The position numbers were made by a program, and so were the translations under genes. The notes below the pieces were generated by a model. That model was not told the origin of the DNA. It ran no database searches and was given only the letters and a program-made list of their open reading frames with translations. From assembly GCA_019648995.1 (NCBI GenBank), contig BLXT01001848.1, positions 3,330,564-3,351,724 of the forward strand: a DNA stretch of 21,161 nucleotides, read 5' to 3'. This document shows, piece by piece, positions 18,856-21,161 of this stretch (positions are counted from its first letter, which is position 1; every line of letters begins with the position of its first letter). The stretch comes from Plakobranchus ocellatus (taxonomy: Eukaryota; Mollusca; Gastropoda; Plakobranchidae).

Positions 18856-19776
18856 TTAACCGATAGGCGTCGTTAGCGCCCGCGATGGTTGCTGACTACA
18901 TCGCCCACTATCGCCCGCGTCAATCGAGTTTGGCATACACTTTTATAATACCAAAGAGCGCCTATTTAAGTTCTTCATATCCGGGTGTGTTTAGCAGTTT
19001 CATTTTGTGGAAGAGTTCTACTTTACAGAAGGGAGATAGCTCTACGGGTTGCTGTGTTATGATTTTTTGAAAACATGGCTTTCGATCTGCTATCACAGCT
19101 GGTCGGCAGACCTGTAATCGATGATGAAGATGAAGGGAGCCCTGTTGATGATACAGATGAAGAAATTGGGGAAGAAAGTGATGTTAAGTGTGATGGAGAG
19201 GGAAATAATGATTTAGATGACGATACTGATGAAGATCTAAACTCGGAATTAGATCTAGATCTAGGGCCTGATGACAGTATTGGCAGTGGGTTTGAATAGT
19301 CAGATAGGCTTCATGATGTAGAAACTGAGCTGTTTACTGCACACAGTGGACCTAATTTAGGTGATATGGATCTTGATTACAACTCAGATCCTTATGACTT
19401 TTTCAAGCTTTTCATACCTGACACTATGATTGACACAATGCGAGAGCAAACCAACCAAATAACTAAAAAAACACCAAAAAACACAAATAAAGGCAAGTGA
19501 AAGTTGAAAGAAGTGTTTTTTATTGAAAAAGTTGATTAAAAAAATTTTTTTTTCACCCGTGTAATTTTTTTTATGGTCAGGTGTCATATATCATTTTAAA
19601 CTCTGTCCATTTCTCTTTTTTTTTTTTGGTATCAACCTCATAATTTTAGCTTAATTAGATAAAATATTATGCTAAAAAAAAAAAAAAACTAGTCATGTAG
19701 TAAATAAGAGTTATGCCCCTTGCATCAGTCTCCCCTAGTATAGCAAATGTACCCCAGTTAGTCCTCTATGGGTTAA
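18856..19776 (+). mobile_element. Internally deleted piggyBac element
   Basis: TTAA at 18856-18859 starts TTAACCGATAGGCG, and TTAA at 19773-19776 ends, on the reverse strand, TTAACCCATAGAGG. The ends share TTAACCNATAG in inverted orientation, as expected for piggyBac (TTAA target, CC start). Between them lies the N-terminal part of a piggyBac transposase (next entry) followed directly by AT-rich, 3'-UTR-like sequence. The catalytic core is missing, so this is a 921-bp deletion derivative. Confidence 0.65.
19075..19500 (+). pseudogene. piggyBac transposase, N-terminal fragment with in-frame stop
   Basis: The frame opens at ATG 19075 (MAFDLLSQLVGRPV), runs through a very acidic region (many Asp/Glu, residues 18-74) and meets TAG at 19297-19299. 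The same frame stays open for 66 more codons to TGA at 19498-19500 and reads ...NSDPYDFFKLFIPDTMIDTM, REQTNQ. That is the beginning of the DDE_Tnp_1_7 domain (pattern: Phe-Phe-x-Leu-Phe, then an E-x-x-N block). Everything after this start is absent, including the catalytic aspartates. A TATA-like TTTATAATA lies near 18940. The end reads AAAG|GCAAGTGA, which could be a GC-type splice donor, but no downstream transposase exon is seen. Confidence 0.75.
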
Positions 19777-20130
19777 GGCCGAAATCATTGAGGGGGTGGA
19801 CGAGAATGTAAAGTCAAAAGGCCCAGATCTGTCGAGATTATGAGATTTCGTCAGGAACACTCTACACATTCTTGAAAGACAAGTGTTACGACCCCCAAAC
19901 ACTAAAGGCCGTCAAGCTGTGTGCCAAACTACAACTAAGATATATAAACAAATACAAAGCAAACGACTGACGAGAGGAACGTAAAAAAAAAGAAGATAGA
20001 AAAAAAACCAGGTTGAAAGAAAGAGGCTAAAAGGCTACATTTCATTAAAACTAGGTAAAGACGATAACATTAAAACAGCAACGAAACATAGATTTACAAT
20101 ACTCACTAATATCAAGCAGCAAATTAACTT

Positions 20131-20158
20131 ATAATAATAACAATAATAATAATAATAA
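20131..20158. repeat. (AAT)n microsatellite
   Basis: Nine AAT-type units with one CAA interruption. Confidence 0.9.
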
Positions 20159-20215
20159 AGGAAACCAGTTCAGTCAAAGTCCAACAAAGGCAAGTTGATT
20201 ACATCCAACGATGAA

Positions 20216-20308
20216 GGGTCAGCAGGGAACGGAACAGCAGTGATAGGTTCAGCAATGCCAGGATCAGCAATATCCGTATCAGCAACAACAGGGGCAGCAG
20301 AAGGTCAG
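20216..20308. repeat. 15-bp period minisatellite (GGNTCAGCA)
   Basis: GGNNCAGCA starts at 20217, 20231, 20246, 20261, 20276 and 20291, with a partial unit at 20303, giving a regular 15-bp period. One frame would read as a Gly-Ser-Ala/Gln-rich repeat, but it is short and closed by stops. Confidence 0.8.
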
Positions 20309-21161
20309 TAGCACGGTGGTTGCTCAAAGCTTGACATTCTCAATATAGCATTTTAATATTCCGTTAAATAAAATACGATCTTTTTTTCAAGTAGATGTGT
20401 GGCTCACTTAATACAACAATCGAGACCACGATTCTTATTAAATTATATATGCGTGAGGGTGCCACAAGAAACAAGTAGAAAATCATTCTCTCAATCATAA
20501 CTTTTACAGCTTTAACGCATTGCTAAACAATCTCACTGAACACCCATATATCCAAGGGCTGTTTCCTTAGAAATTGCAAATATATTATTATTAAGATCGA
20601 AAAACCGAATTACAACTTTCTGAGTTCCTGAAAAAATGGAACTCCTCAAAATTGCAGTAAAAGCAATCTACACTAATCAAGAACAAAATGCAACCCTCCG
20701 CTCGCTACATCTGCACAATAGCACAGCAAAAATACAACTGACTAAATTCGCAAACATTAACATTCAACGTTAATAACATAAATCTATTCAGTCTCACCAC
20801 ACAACAAGGACACACCAAACAGGACCGGCAATCATGAGACTCACAACTTAGGACAACTTAACACAACACAGCATTGGCTTCTCAAACTGAAATTACAAAC
20901 AAGTTAAACTGGACAAAAACTCCAAGCAACTACATTCACACAAACTCACTTGAACAAACTCATTATGCCCTAACAACAAGGATGCATTCATCTCAGCCCT
21001 CACCAAAGGCAACTTTCAACCTGATCGGATGTGACTGAAAACAAAAGGCCATGAGGAATTGGATCGCTGTTTGCATACTTGGTTTAACCAAACATATAAA
21101 ACACCAATTTCTGGACCCACTTCAATACATAATGTAGCCTTCCACTCCTACTAAAAAAAAA

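Larger units (their letters stand above)
16060..21161 (-). other. STX6: Syntaxin-6 upstream intron (partial), no first exon found
   Basis: The acceptor AG is at 16061-16060 behind CTTTCCTTCTTGT. I looked on the minus strand up to the window end for the first exon, which in this family encodes Met-Ser-x-Glu-Asp-Pro-Phe-Phe-Val-Val-Lys, and found no match. If the gene continues normally, this whole stretch is intron and the promoter lies beyond 21161. The stretch contains the piggyBac derivative and other repeats. Confidence 0.6.
19889..21161. mobile_element. Possible LTR or other repeat, A-rich, incomplete
   Basis: From TGTTACGACCCCC at about 19889 the composition changes to A/C-rich, with a TATA-like AGATATATAAAC about 50 bp in and no open frame. 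TGTTACG is a common LTR 5' start in invertebrate Gypsy elements. No second LTR, primer-binding site or pol sequence is visible, so this is a guess. Confidence 0.22.

Noticed and set aside
18560-18900. Promoter or first exon of syntaxin-6 in the GC-richer stretch
   Set aside because: No Glu-Asp-Pro-Phe-Phe coding match followed by a donor on the minus strand; the higher CpG belongs partly to the piggyBac end.
20216-20308. CRISPR-like array from the regular 15-bp period
   Set aside because: The units are contiguous with no repeat-spacer structure, and the genome is eukaryotic; it is a minisatellite.

Overview
This is an AT-rich, intron- and transposon-dominated stretch of an animal nuclear genome. 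Pieces of the GATC/CTAG-rich and TAGGCCTA-rich words typical of marine invertebrate DNA recur. A mollusc, perhaps a gastropod, is my weak guess; the metazoan assignment itself is firm because the one host gene is a spliced syntaxin-6 orthologue.

The host gene is on the minus strand and runs from high to low coordinates. Three internal coding exons are readable. Exon A (16059-15890) is the start of the Habc bundle, exon B (13217-13123) is its third helix, and exon C (6669-6493) is the linker leading towards the SNARE helix. They join in frame to about 147 residues that align with human syntaxin-6 (255 aa) from residue ~12 up to just before the SNARE motif. The first exon (about a dozen residues) and the SNARE/transmembrane exons were not found and must lie outside the window. 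Most of the window is therefore intron. The A-B intron is the most interesting part: it has a U12-type (minor spliceosome) 5' splice site and branch point, but no canonical AC or usable AG at its 3' end.

The introns are full of mobile-element debris. From low to high coordinates these are: an unassigned acidic ORF (712-1146, minus); a 67-bp near-perfect palindrome (4256-4322); a hAT transposase C-terminal relic (about 4463-4651); two local tandem duplications (4832-4998, 5047-5227); a minus-strand LINE 3' end (5960-6065); a larger plus-strand LINE reverse-transcriptase relic (about 6920-8390); a 350-bp MITE with TTA target duplications (8932-9287); a pogo/Tigger-like TA-flanked element (13408-14236); an approximately 830-bp foldback inverted repeat (about 14240-15075); a second pogo/Tigger-like end (18081 onwards); and an internally deleted piggyBac between TTAA sites (18856-19776). 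A possible LTR starts near 19889. A 13-N gap with a poly-C run lies at 10470-10495.

There are no operons, bacterial genes, rRNA, tRNA or CRISPR arrays that I can see. The syntaxin gene is the only functional gene I can support; everything else is mobile-element remnant, simple repeat or unassigned DNA.
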